Assembly: GCA_003762615.1 (NCBI GenBank)
Contig: RIAZ01000033.1
Coordinates: 1 to 58,292, forward strand
Source: Muribaculaceae bacterium Isolate-037 (Harlan)
GTDB taxonomy: Bacteria > Bacteroidota > Bacteroidia > Bacteroidales > Muribaculaceae
Reading direction: 5' to 3'
DNA: 58,292 nt
In this document: positions 25,219 to 32,780 of the stretch, one piece after another
How the letters are laid out: each line of letters opens with the position of its first letter
Numbering within the stretch: position 1 is the first letter of the stretch
The notes under the pieces: generated by a model
Told to the model about the DNA's origin: nothing
What the model saw: the letters and a program-made list of their open reading frames with translations, nothing else
Database searches by the model: none
Translations under genes and position numbers: made by a program

Positions 25219-26988
25219 ATGAAACACAAAATATTATCAATAGCCGCAGTGGCAGCCCTCTCTTTGGGGGCAGCCTCCTGCAGCGATTATCTCGACAAGG
25301 AAGTCGACCTCACGCAGCAGGCCACGAATGTCTTCAACGACTATGACATGACACGTGGCTTCCTCGCCCGCCTTTATGATTACCTCCCTGACGCTTTCGC
25401 CCCCTACAACTCGGGCGACCTTCAGAACGGCTCACGCGACAACATGACCGACAACTCCATATCTTATTGGAGCGGTCATTACTACCACTCTGTTGTCAAC
25501 GATGGATTCACTGCCAACAACCACTTCTACTCCACTTATTACTGGAAACGCGACTATCCCGGCATACGAGGCTGCAACCAGTTCATTCTGAATGCAAAGC
25601 CTTCCGTGATAGGCAACAGCGAGAAACCGGGCGACGACAACCGCCTCTATGACCGTTGGGTGGCTGAGGCTCAGGTGCTCCGCGCTATCCTCCACTTCGA
25701 CTTGGCACAATGGTTTGGTGATGTGCCTATCGTCGGCGATGATGAGAACGGCACCCCCATCATCCTCGATCCGGCATCCACAATCCCCGGACGCACCCCA
25801 TGTGCCGACGTGCTGAAATGGGTGGCTGACGAGTGTGACAAGTATAAGGACAATCTCCCCTTCCGCTATAGCAACGAGGAGGAGAACTGGGGACGCATCA
25901 ACGGTGCTGCCGCCTATGCTCTCAAAGCGCGTGCCCTCTTGTATCGCGCTTCTCCGCTCCACAATCCCAACAACAACACGGAATGGTGGGCTGAGGCTGC
26001 AAAGGCTTGTCAGGATTTCTTCACCAAGAACAGCCAGCAGAGCAATCCCTATCGTCTTTACCGCACTCCGGATGATGATCCCAACGAGAACTATTATCAG
26101 TGCTTCGTGGATAATCCGGTGCTCAACAACGAGTATATCCTCAGCCGTTCCGTATGGACCACTCGTGTGATCGAGGAATGTCTCGCGCCTGTGGGATTCC
26201 AGGGTAATGCAAGTTCATACGCCCGTACCAACCCGACCCAGAACCTCGTTGATTCCTACGAGACCATCAACGGTCTTCCAATCGACAAAGACCCCACATA
26301 CGACCCGCAGAACCCGTATGCCAACCGCGACCCGCGTCTTGAACAGACCATCTTCCACCACGGAAGTATCTGGGGCGATGCATACACTAATGAGGAGCGT
26401 ATGATTGACGTGACTTTCGGCACAGGCATAGACTATCAGGCTCTGCACGGAGGAACTATGACCGGATACTACACCAAGAAATTTGTCAACAACATCTCTT
26501 GGAGCAGCCCGACAAACTCCCGCCACGCCTGCCCGATCTTCCGCTATGGTGAAATGCTTCTCAATGCAGCAGAGGCTTTCAATGAGGCTGGAAACATTTC
26601 TGAGGCTTACAAATACATCAATGAGTTGCGTTCCCGCGTAGGGATGCCCGCTTATTCCGGTATGGATCAGGCTACTCTCCGCGAGCGTATCCGCAACGAA
26701 CGCCGCATCGAACTTTGCTTTGAAGACCACCGTTTCTTCGACGAACGTCGCTGGAAACTCTTCGAGGGTAAGACTCAGGCTTCCGAGAAGAACGAGCCTT
26801 ATTATAAGCAGGTCTACAACCTCTATGGTGTGACCGTGAATCCGGAGGCTGCCAATGTGTTCACCTACGGTCCCGCCGACACGTATCCCGTCAGAGTGTT
26901 CAACAGCCCGAAAAACTACTATATCCCTATCCCTCACAGCGAGACACTGAAAGCAAAATTGCCGCAGACTCCGGGTTGGGAGATGTAA
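25219..26988 (+). CDS. SusD-like surface glycan-binding lipoprotein, second copy
   Basis: A 589-residue lipoprotein with lipobox AASC, lipid anchor at Cys21. The ATG at 25219 is preferred over a TTG nine bases upstream because it starts the signal peptide MKHKILSIAAVAAL. SusD features are SDYLDKEVDLTQQ after the anchor, AEAQVLRAILHFDLAQWFGD, and the C-terminal signature IRNERRIELCFEDHRFFDERRW. It partners the SusC ending 18 bases upstream. The acidic/aromatic pattern differs enough from the first SusD to suggest distinct ligand specificity. Confidence 0.94.
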   Translation: MKHKILSIAAVAALSLGAASCSDYLDKEVDLTQQATNVFNDYDMTRGFLARLYDYLPDAFAPYNSGDLQNGSRDNMTDNSISYWSGHYYHSVVNDGFTANNHFYSTYYWKRDYPGIRGCNQFILNAKPSVIGNSEKPGDDNRLYDRWVAEAQVLRAILHFDLAQWFGDVPIVGDDENGTPIILDPASTIPGRTPCADVLKWVADECDKYKDNLPFRYSNEEENWGRINGAAAYALKARALLYRASPLHNPNNNTEWWAEAAKACQDFFTKNSQQSNPYRLYRTPDDDPNENYYQCFVDNPVLNNEYILSRSVWTTRVIEECLAPVGFQGNASSYARTNPTQNLVDSYETINGLPIDKDPTYDPQNPYANRDPRLEQTIFHHGSIWGDAYTNEERMIDVTFGTGIDYQALHGGTMTGYYTKKFVNNISWSSPTNSRHACPIFRYGEMLLNAAEAFNEAGNISEAYKYINELRSRVGMPAYSGMDQATLRERIRNERRIELCFEDHRFFDERRWKLFEGKTQASEKNEPYYKQVYNLYGVTVNPEAANVFTYGPADTYPVRVFNSPKNYYIPIPHSETLKAKLPQTPGWEM

Positions 26989-27034
26989 TGAGGAATTACT
27001 ATTCTCTTTCTCAAATCTAAAATATAAGTTCACA

Positions 27035-28939
27035 ATGAAACTGACAAAATACGTATATTTCGCTTTCGCGGCAGGTCTCCTCTTCACAGGGGCCTGCAGC
27101 GATGACGACACCATCTCCTATCCGGAGGGTGAGGGGATAGTGATTGAGATGCCGACCACTCTGGAATCAGGCGGCACCTACGCCTCATTTGCCGCTCTTT
27201 TCCATCAGAAGAGCGACAGCCGCTATACGAAAGCCGGCTATGTGATATCGGAAACTCCGAATCCCACAATTTACGGCAGTGTATATGAGGGCACAGTAAG
27301 CGGCGACACCATCAAGGTGACCATCACCGACCTTGCCCCCGGCACTGACTACCACGTGCGTGCTTTCATGAATGAATACAAGGGGAACGTGATATATTCG
27401 CAAGACTTCGTATTCACCACCGGAGAGGGCACTCTTGAAGAACAGCTCGCAAACTATCGCGGACCAAAATATCCCGACTACTACGTGGAGCTATCCGGAT
27501 GGAGTAGCCGCGACCAATGGAACCTCGCCAACGTGCACGACCCTTCCGTAATGATGGCTAATGATGGATATTTCTACATGTATCAGACTGACGCATCATA
27601 CGGCAACGCTCATGTCGAGGGTGGTCACTTCCACGGTCGTCGCTCGAAAGACCTCATCAACTGGGAATATCTCGGCGGCACAATGCCGGCTCTCCCGGAA
27701 TGGGTGGTGCCTAAGCTAAATGAGATTCGCGAAGGGATGGGGCTTCCCACCGCCAACCCCGACGTGAACACATTCGGATATTGGGCTCCATCTGTGGTGA
27801 AAGTGAAGGATGATCTCTACCGCATGTACTATTCCATTGTCGTGCCCGGTCTTATTGACGGCGACAACTCTTGGGGTGAACGTGCCTTCATCGGAATGAT
27901 GGAGAATACCAATCCCGCTAACAACGACGGATGGGAAGACAAGGGCTACGTTATCACCAACTCTTCCGACAAGGGTCTTGATTTCCATGTCTCCCCCACC
28001 GACTGGGCTAACTGCTACTATAAGTTTAATGCAATCGACCCCTCCGTTATTATCACTGAAAGTGGTGAGCATTGGATGATATATGGATCATGGAACTGTG
28101 GTATTGCCGCTGTGAAACTCGACCCCGCCACGGGTAAGGTGGCTGCCGAGCTCGGCAACTGCTGGGGCACGGATGCCGAGATCGCCAACTATGGCAAGCT
28201 GATTGCAACCCGTCAGATGGGGAACCGCTGGCAGGCTTCCGAGGGTCCGGAGGTAATCTACCGCGACGGCTACTACTATCTCTTCCTCGCATACGACGGT
28301 CTTGACGTACCCTACAACACACGTGTGGCACGCTCCCGCAACATTGATGGTCCGTATCTCGACATGAATGGCACCAACATAACCGAAGTAGGTGGCGACG
28401 CATATCCTATCGTCACTCATCCCTACCGCTTCAATAATTCCCCCGGATGGGTGGGATTCTCACACTGCACCGTGTTTAACGACGGAGAAGGCAACTGGTT
28501 CTATGCATCTCAGGCACGTTTCCCCGCCAACTACAACGGCAACGAGTTCAGCAACGCTCTCATGATGGGTCACGTCCGTTCAATCGTCTGGACAAAGGAG
28601 GGATGGCCTCTCGTGATGCCCGAACGCTACGGCAATGTGCCGCAGCTCGCGATTGCCGAGGAGGAACTGATCGGCAACTGGGAACTGATAGACCTCAGCT
28701 ATGCCTACGCCGTCATGAAAGAGTCGGCAAATATGACCCTTACCGCCGACCATAAAGTATCCGGCGGTAGCTGGGATGGTGCCGACTGGAATTTCGATGC
28801 CACAAACGGCATCCTGACCGTAGGCGAAACGGAGCTTTACCTGAAGCGTGAGTGCGACTGGGAGAATGCAGACCGAAGGGCTACAATAGTATTCGCCGGA
28901 ATAAAAGGCACCACCTATTGGGGCAAGAAATCAATCTGA
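27035..28939 (+). CDS. Surface GH43 lipoprotein, probable endo-arabinanase
   Basis: A 634-residue lipoprotein with lipobox FTGAC, lipid anchor at Cys21. Residues about 30-130 form a fibronectin-III-like domain (ITDLAPGTDYHVRAF). The GH43 propeller then shows the base Asp169 in NVHDPSVM, the modulator Asp in NAIDPSVI, and the acid Glu in EGPEVIYRDG. A C-terminal beta-rich domain (LIGNWELIDLSYAYAVMKES to the end) matches that of the divergent GH43 at 8777. As the last gene of the susCD operon it probably cuts the polymer at the cell surface before import, as BT0360 does in the B. thetaiotaomicron arabinan locus. No GH51 or exo-acting arabinofuranosidase is present here, so side-chain removal must be encoded elsewhere. 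Confidence 0.9.
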   Translation: MKLTKYVYFAFAAGLLFTGACSDDDTISYPEGEGIVIEMPTTLESGGTYASFAALFHQKSDSRYTKAGYVISETPNPTIYGSVYEGTVSGDTIKVTITDLAPGTDYHVRAFMNEYKGNVIYSQDFVFTTGEGTLEEQLANYRGPKYPDYYVELSGWSSRDQWNLANVHDPSVMMANDGYFYMYQTDASYGNAHVEGGHFHGRRSKDLINWEYLGGTMPALPEWVVPKLNEIREGMGLPTANPDVNTFGYWAPSVVKVKDDLYRMYYSIVVPGLIDGDNSWGERAFIGMMENTNPANNDGWEDKGYVITNSSDKGLDFHVSPTDWANCYYKFNAIDPSVIITESGEHWMIYGSWNCGIAAVKLDPATGKVAAELGNCWGTDAEIANYGKLIATRQMGNRWQASEGPEVIYRDGYYYLFLAYDGLDVPYNTRVARSRNIDGPYLDMNGTNITEVGGDAYPIVTHPYRFNNSPGWVGFSHCTVFNDGEGNWFYASQARFPANYNGNEFSNALMMGHVRSIVWTKEGWPLVMPERYGNVPQLAIAEEELIGNWELIDLSYAYAVMKESANMTLTADHKVSGGSWDGADWNFDATNGILTVGETELYLKRECDWENADRRATIVFAGIKGTTYWGKKSI

Positions 28940-28990
28940 AGAAACCAATCCGCAACGGATCACGCGTAACGAGAGCGTGACCTATAATTC

Positions 28991-29026
28991 CGACACAGTT
29001 CATGCCGTCAGGTGTGGACTGTGTCG
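28991..29026 (+). terminator. Terminator of the PUL operon
   Basis: CGACACAGT (28991-28999) pairs perfectly with ACTGTGTCG (29018-29026), followed by CTATTTTA. It lies 51 bases after the GH43 stop. Confidence 0.7.
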
Positions 29027-29057
29027 CTATTTTATAACAATTTCCCTTCTCAGACGT

Positions 29058-29065
29058 TATATTTG
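29058..29065 (+). promoter_or_regulatory. -7 box ahead of the FKBP cluster
   Basis: TATATTTG at 29058-29065 matches the Bacteroidetes -7 element. No good -33 box is seen at the expected distance. It would give a leader of about 80 bases to the chosen FKBP start. Confidence 0.4.
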
Positions 29066-29151
29066 ATAGGAGCATGCTCCTACCCGAAATTCAGACTGTA
29101 AAATCAGCCTTTCCTTCAATCATGAGGGAAGGCATTAAACGTATAAAGACA

Positions 29152-29742
29152 ATGGATAAATTAAGTTATGCCTGGGGCATGGCCCTCGGTCAGCAGCTCC
29201 GCGGTATGGGAGTTGAAAATATTGAGTTTGCAGATTTCGATGAGGCTGTACACGCAGCCTTTGACGGCAAGGAGTCTAAGCTCTCACCCGAAGAAGCAAA
29301 CAAACTGATTCAAGAATATCTTCAGGAACTCACTGAAAAGAAAGCTGCTGAAATCAAGGCTGTGGGTCAGAAATTCCTTGAGGAGAACCGCAAGAATGAG
29401 AAAGTGCAGGAGACAGCATCCGGTCTTCAGTATATCGTGGAGAAAGAGGGCACCGGCGCACAGCCTACAGCTTCTGACGAAGTGACAGTGCACTACACAG
29501 GCAAACTTCTTGACGGCACCGTATTCGACAGCTCTGTAAGCCGCGGTGAACCCGCCACATTCCCCCTCAACCGCGTGATCCCCGGTTGGACCGAGGGTGT
29601 GCAGCTCATGAAAGAGGGCGCAAAATACACATTCTTCATCCCCTCTGACCTCGCTTACGGTCCGCAAGGTGTGCCCAACGCAATACCGCCCCACTCCACT
29701 CTTATCTTCGATGTGGAACTTATCAAGGTAGTAAAAAAATAA
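29152..29742 (+). CDS. Cytoplasmic FKBP-type peptidyl-prolyl isomerase
   Basis: A 196-residue protein with no signal peptide. The start at 29152 (MDKLSYAWGMALGQQL) is the usual beginning of FklB/Mip-type proteins; an open frame extends 26 codons upstream without family similarity. An N-terminal helical dimerisation region (to about 85) is followed by the FKBP domain. This shows the active-site residues: VHYTGKLLDGTVFDSS, FPLNRVIPGWTEGVQLM, and AYGPQG...IPPHSTLIFDVELI. It catalyses cis-trans isomerisation of prolyl bonds in protein folding. It is followed after 15 bases by a lipoprotein version of the same domain. Confidence 0.92.
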   Translation: MDKLSYAWGMALGQQLRGMGVENIEFADFDEAVHAAFDGKESKLSPEEANKLIQEYLQELTEKKAAEIKAVGQKFLEENRKNEKVQETASGLQYIVEKEGTGAQPTASDEVTVHYTGKLLDGTVFDSSVSRGEPATFPLNRVIPGWTEGVQLMKEGAKYTFFIPSDLAYGPQGVPNAIPPHSTLIFDVELIKVVKK

Positions 29743-29757
29743 TCATCAACTTATCAA

Positions 29758-30312
29758 ATGAAAAAGATATCTATCGTAGTGGCGGCTGCCGCCATCATCG
29801 CCACCGGCGCGCTTTCCTCTTGCAACGGCAACAAGACAAAACAGAATGACTCCCTGCAGGCTATCGAAGAGATGGTCAGCACCGTAGAGGAGGCTACCGC
29901 CACCACTGATACTGCGAAATATAACGCAGCTTTCTTCAACGACGCTTCCAAACTCGCTTCAACACCTTCCGACTCTACATATATGGTCACTGAGACTGGT
30001 CTGAAATATGCTGTCGTAAAGGAGGGTAATGGCAAAAAACCTGCCGCAACTGACGCTGTGACCGTGCACTACACCGGTAAACTCACCGACGGCACCGTAT
30101 TCGACAGCTCTGTAAGCCGTGGCGAGCCTGCAACTTTCCCCCTCAACCGTGTCATCCCGGGTTGGACTGAAGGTCTGCAGCTCATGAAAGAAGGCGGAAC
30201 AACGGTGTTCTATATCCCCTCTAAGCTCGCATACGGAGAGCAGGGTGCACCCGGTGCAATTCCACCGAACTCCGACCTTATTTTTGAAGTACAGCTTATA
30301 AGCGTAAATTGA
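29758..30312 (+). CDS. FKBP-type peptidyl-prolyl isomerase lipoprotein
   Basis: A 184-residue lipoprotein with lipobox GALSSC, lipid anchor at Cys22. A short linker leads to an FKBP domain nearly identical in its core to the preceding gene (VHYTGKLTDGTVFDSSVSRG, VIPGWTEGLQLMKEGG, IPPNSDLIFEVQLI), so the pair looks like a recent duplication with change of compartment. It probably works as a periplasmic or outer-membrane folding helper. It overlaps the next gene by one base (TGATG). Confidence 0.92.
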   Translation: MKKISIVVAAAAIIATGALSSCNGNKTKQNDSLQAIEEMVSTVEEATATTDTAKYNAAFFNDASKLASTPSDSTYMVTETGLKYAVVKEGNGKKPAATDAVTVHYTGKLTDGTVFDSSVSRGEPATFPLNRVIPGWTEGLQLMKEGGTTVFYIPSKLAYGEQGAPGAIPPNSDLIFEVQLISVN

Positions 30313-30530
30313 TGAATATATCCTCTTATTATTCTGCAAAACCGCGCATCGCCGTAGCATTGATGGCAGTCGCGGTTTTGCTGCTTTCCCTCTCGGCTTG
30401 CAAAGGACGCAGAGCAACCGACATGACTCCCTCCGAAGATACGGTGGAGGTCGTGATCAACGAACCGGTGGAAACAGATTCCATTGTGGCAACTGATTCC
30501 TTATCGGAAGCCGGCAATCCGAATATTTAA
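30312..30530 (+). CDS. Very small lipoprotein between FKBP genes
   Basis: A 72-residue protein with hydrophobic segment AVALMAVAVLLLSLSAC, lipid anchor at Cys30. The rest is short, acidic and probably unstructured (EDTVEVVINEPVETDSIV). The ATG at 30312 is preferred to a TTG three bases earlier; it overlaps the stop of the FKBP lipoprotein, indicating translational coupling. No family was recognised. It may be a small partner of the FKBP lipoproteins. Confidence 0.65.
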   Translation: MNISSYYSAKPRIAVALMAVAVLLLSLSACKGRRATDMTPSEDTVEVVINEPVETDSIVATDSLSEAGNPNI

Positions 30531-30551
30531 ACATTTAATTACCCGAATACA

Positions 30552-31412
30552 ATGAAAATAAAGTCTTTTCTCGCAATAGCTGCTTGCGGATTGCTCTTCG
30601 CTGCATGCCAGACCAACGACGGTCAATCTGTAGCAACAGATCATTCAAATGCTGAAAAAGCAGACTCAATGTTGTATTATTTCGCTCAGATGAATGGGGC
30701 ACAATATGACCGCGACGCACAACGTGACACCACTCTCGCCTCCGATGAGGCAAAGAAAGCATATATAATGGGTGTGCAGACCGGACTTAACGCCGCAAAG
30801 GAGGATAATGATGCCTACAACCGTGGTCTTAATCTCGGTATGCAGATGGCTATGACTTTCCAGCAGTTTAAGAAGGATTACGGTGTGGAACTCAACAAGA
30901 AGGTTTTTGTAAAGGCCCTATCTGAAGCATTGTCAAACGACTCTATCATCAATTCTTCCGATATGCAGCGTGAGTTCTACCGGATAATGAGCGAATTTAA
31001 CGCACAGAAGGAGGAACGCGATATAAAGGCTGCCAACGAAAATCTGTTGAAAGCATCCGAGACTCTGAAAATGAAGAAGATTGCCGACAATCTCTATGGA
31101 GGTGTCATCACTCCGACTGAAGGCGAACAGATAAAGGATGGCGACAATGTAGACGCATCCATCAACGTAGAGAATATCGAAGGGAAGGCGATTAACGCAC
31201 CCCTCCCTTCAAAGCTGAAGATCGGGTCACGTAGCCTGCCTGAGCCAATCAACACTGCCCTGAAGACAATGAAGAGCGGAGAGACCGGTAAATTCGCCAC
31301 TTCCGCAATGTCAATCTTCGGTCCACGCGCAGCACAGATGGGTCTACAGCCCTCCGACGTAGTGATACTGACAATAAAAGCCACCGTAACTCCTCCGGAA
31401 GAGAAAAAATAA
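30552..31412 (+). CDS. FKBP/Mip-like lipoprotein with degenerate isomerase domain
   Basis: A 286-residue lipoprotein with lipobox FAAC, lipid anchor at Cys19. Residues about 35-170 follow the helical N-terminal domain of Mip-type FKBPs (AYIMGVQTGLNAAKEDNDAYNRGLNLGMQMA). The C-terminal part keeps the FKBP layout (GVITPTEGEQIKDGDNVDASINVENIEG, LPEPINTALKTMKSGETGKF, GLQPSDVVILTIKATV). It has lost the DGTVFDSS active-site strand and the aromatic pocket residues seen in the two preceding genes. It is probably a chaperone-like pseudoenzyme. It ends 48 bases before a strong terminator. Confidence 0.75.
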   Translation: MKIKSFLAIAACGLLFAACQTNDGQSVATDHSNAEKADSMLYYFAQMNGAQYDRDAQRDTTLASDEAKKAYIMGVQTGLNAAKEDNDAYNRGLNLGMQMAMTFQQFKKDYGVELNKKVFVKALSEALSNDSIINSSDMQREFYRIMSEFNAQKEERDIKAANENLLKASETLKMKKIADNLYGGVITPTEGEQIKDGDNVDASINVENIEGKAINAPLPSKLKIGSRSLPEPINTALKTMKSGETGKFATSAMSIFGPRAAQMGLQPSDVVILTIKATVTPPEEKK

Positions 31413-31460
31413 CAACCTCAACAAACGGGATTGGAATAATATACACTTATTAAAGTTGAT

Positions 31461-31519
31461 AAAATAACCTGCAATAGAGGATTTCATAAAATATAGAATC
31501 CTCTATTGCAGGTTATTTT
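31461..31519. terminator. Strong bidirectional terminator after the FKBP cluster
   Basis: A perfect 23-bp inverted repeat (31461-31483 with 31497-31519) with a 13-base loop, followed by a T-rich stretch to 31532. It lies between the FKBP operon and the converging TonB-C gene. Confidence 0.88.
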
Positions 31520-31611
31520 TAAAAGTTTTTTTGGCTCCCATTTCAGGAGATTGGCGGCACCCCTCGCTCGTGGGCTCGAGCACTAAACTGAAGAGGACAC
31601 ATTTTACCTCC

Positions 31612-31629
31612 CCTTATAGGGATCGGAGC
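31612..31629. repeat. Possible copy of the CCCCT-AGGG repeat
   Basis: CTCCCCTTATAGGGATCGGAG resembles the element inside ugd (CCCCT, 2-4 A/T, AGGG, then a G-rich tail). It sits just beyond the stop of the leftward TonB-C gene. Confidence 0.35.
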
Positions 31630-31632
31630 CGC

Positions 31633-31998
31633 TCACTCCAGCACGAAGGGGATGGCAACCTTGGCGGTTGACGCTACGGCTGTCCCATCCTTCTCCGCCG
31701 GCTGCCATGCCGGCATCTTCTTCACTATACGGATAGCCTCCTTCTCTAGATCTGGATCAACCATACGCACTATCTTTATATCGGAAAGTGTCCCGTCAGG
31801 ATTAACCGTGAACTGAACATTGACAACACCTTCAACGCCCATTGACTTGGAAGACTCCGGATAAACCATTGTCTTGGCGATAAATTTATCAAGCGCATCT
31901 TTCCCTCCAGGGAAGGCAGCTGTCTCAGCTGCCATGATTCCAAACGACATTCCCGCCATAAGGAACAGACTCATCAATATTTTTTTCATAACCTTCAT
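31633..31998 (-). CDS. Secreted TonB C-terminal-domain protein
   Basis: A 121-residue protein with a signal peptide (LMSLFLMAGMSFGIMA) followed directly by a TonB C-terminal domain. The motif GGKDALDKFIAKTMVYPESS opens the domain, GVEGVVNVQFTVNPDGTLSDIKIVR is its core, and VKKMPAWQPAEKDGTAV is its end. It lacks the membrane anchor and proline-rich linker of a true energy-transducing TonB, so it cannot connect ExbBD to receptors on its own. Such stand-alone domains are common in Bacteroidetes and of unknown role. A second start three codons downstream (MKKILMS, at 31989) gives an equally good signal peptide. Confidence 0.8.
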   Translation of the reverse strand: MKVMKKILMSLFLMAGMSFGIMAAETAAFPGGKDALDKFIAKTMVYPESSKSMGVEGVVNVQFTVNPDGTLSDIKIVRMVDPDLEKEAIRIVKKMPAWQPAEKDGTAVASTAKVAIPFVLE

Positions 31999-32137
31999 TA
32001 TTTTTCCGTATTTAGTGATTCTTAGTTCACGATTATCCGGTCTGCAAATGCTTATTGCCAGTGACCAATATAATTATGACAATGAAAATGAAAAAAAGTT
32101 ACATTCGTATTTGCTTTTTATTCATTTCACTCGGCTA

Positions 32138-32659
32138 TCAGAGGGTCAGCACGTCAAGCATATTGTGGCAACCATCCTCCAGCAGGTCAAGGACGAGTTC
32201 AAAACCCTCCGCACCTTCGTAGTAAGGATCCGGCACACAGTCACATTGTGGGAAACCCCTAACAAAGTCAATCATCCTCACCACTTTACGCTCATCTTCC
32301 AACGTAGGTGCAAATCCGCGAAGACGGTCATAATTACTATGATCCATAGCCACTATAAGATCGAAATCGTCATAGTCGGAGGAACGTACCGGACGACTGT
32401 GATGAGTGAGATTATAGCCTCGCTGAAAGGCATGGATACGCATACGGCGGTCGGGCAATTCTCCGGCATGTCCGCCATATAGACCCGCGGAATCAATCTC
32501 AAACCGATCTGCCTGACCTCTCTCCTCCACGAGCGAACGCATCACCCCTTCCGCTGCCGGAGACCGGCATATATTTCCAAGACAAACGAACAGAATCCTT
32601 ACCTTTTCATTTCCCGCAAGTTCTTTCGCGATAGCGGGAATCTCTCTATTTTTTCCCAT
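32138..32659 (-). CDS. Low-molecular-weight protein-tyrosine phosphatase
   Basis: A 173-residue cytoplasmic phosphatase. The P-loop FVCLGNICRSP carries nucleophile Cys26 and Arg32. The general-acid Asp is in VPDPYYEG near the C-terminus, and AGLYGGHAGELPDRRM is the usual substrate-loop region. In Gram-negative bacteria these enzymes often dephosphorylate Wzc-type tyrosine kinases of polysaccharide export, but the Wzz-like protein of this window lacks a kinase domain, so the substrate is open. It is divergent from the AsmA-like gene. A -7-like TAAATTTG is read leftward at 32683-32676. About 20 N-terminal residues precede the domain, so a later start is possible. Confidence 0.92.
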   Translation of the reverse strand: MGKNREIPAIAKELAGNEKVRILFVCLGNICRSPAAEGVMRSLVEERGQADRFEIDSAGLYGGHAGELPDRRMRIHAFQRGYNLTHHSRPVRSSDYDDFDLIVAMDHSNYDRLRGFAPTLEDERKVVRMIDFVRGFPQCDCVPDPYYEGAEGFELVLDLLEDGCHNMLDVLTL

Positions 32660-32780
32660 ACTCTAATTTTTTCTGCAAATTTAGATAAAATCCATGATAT
32701 TCCCTGCAACTTCCGTTGTGAGGCTATACAGAAAACCCGAAGTAGGTCTCAATTGTTATAACCACAAAACTTAAATCATT

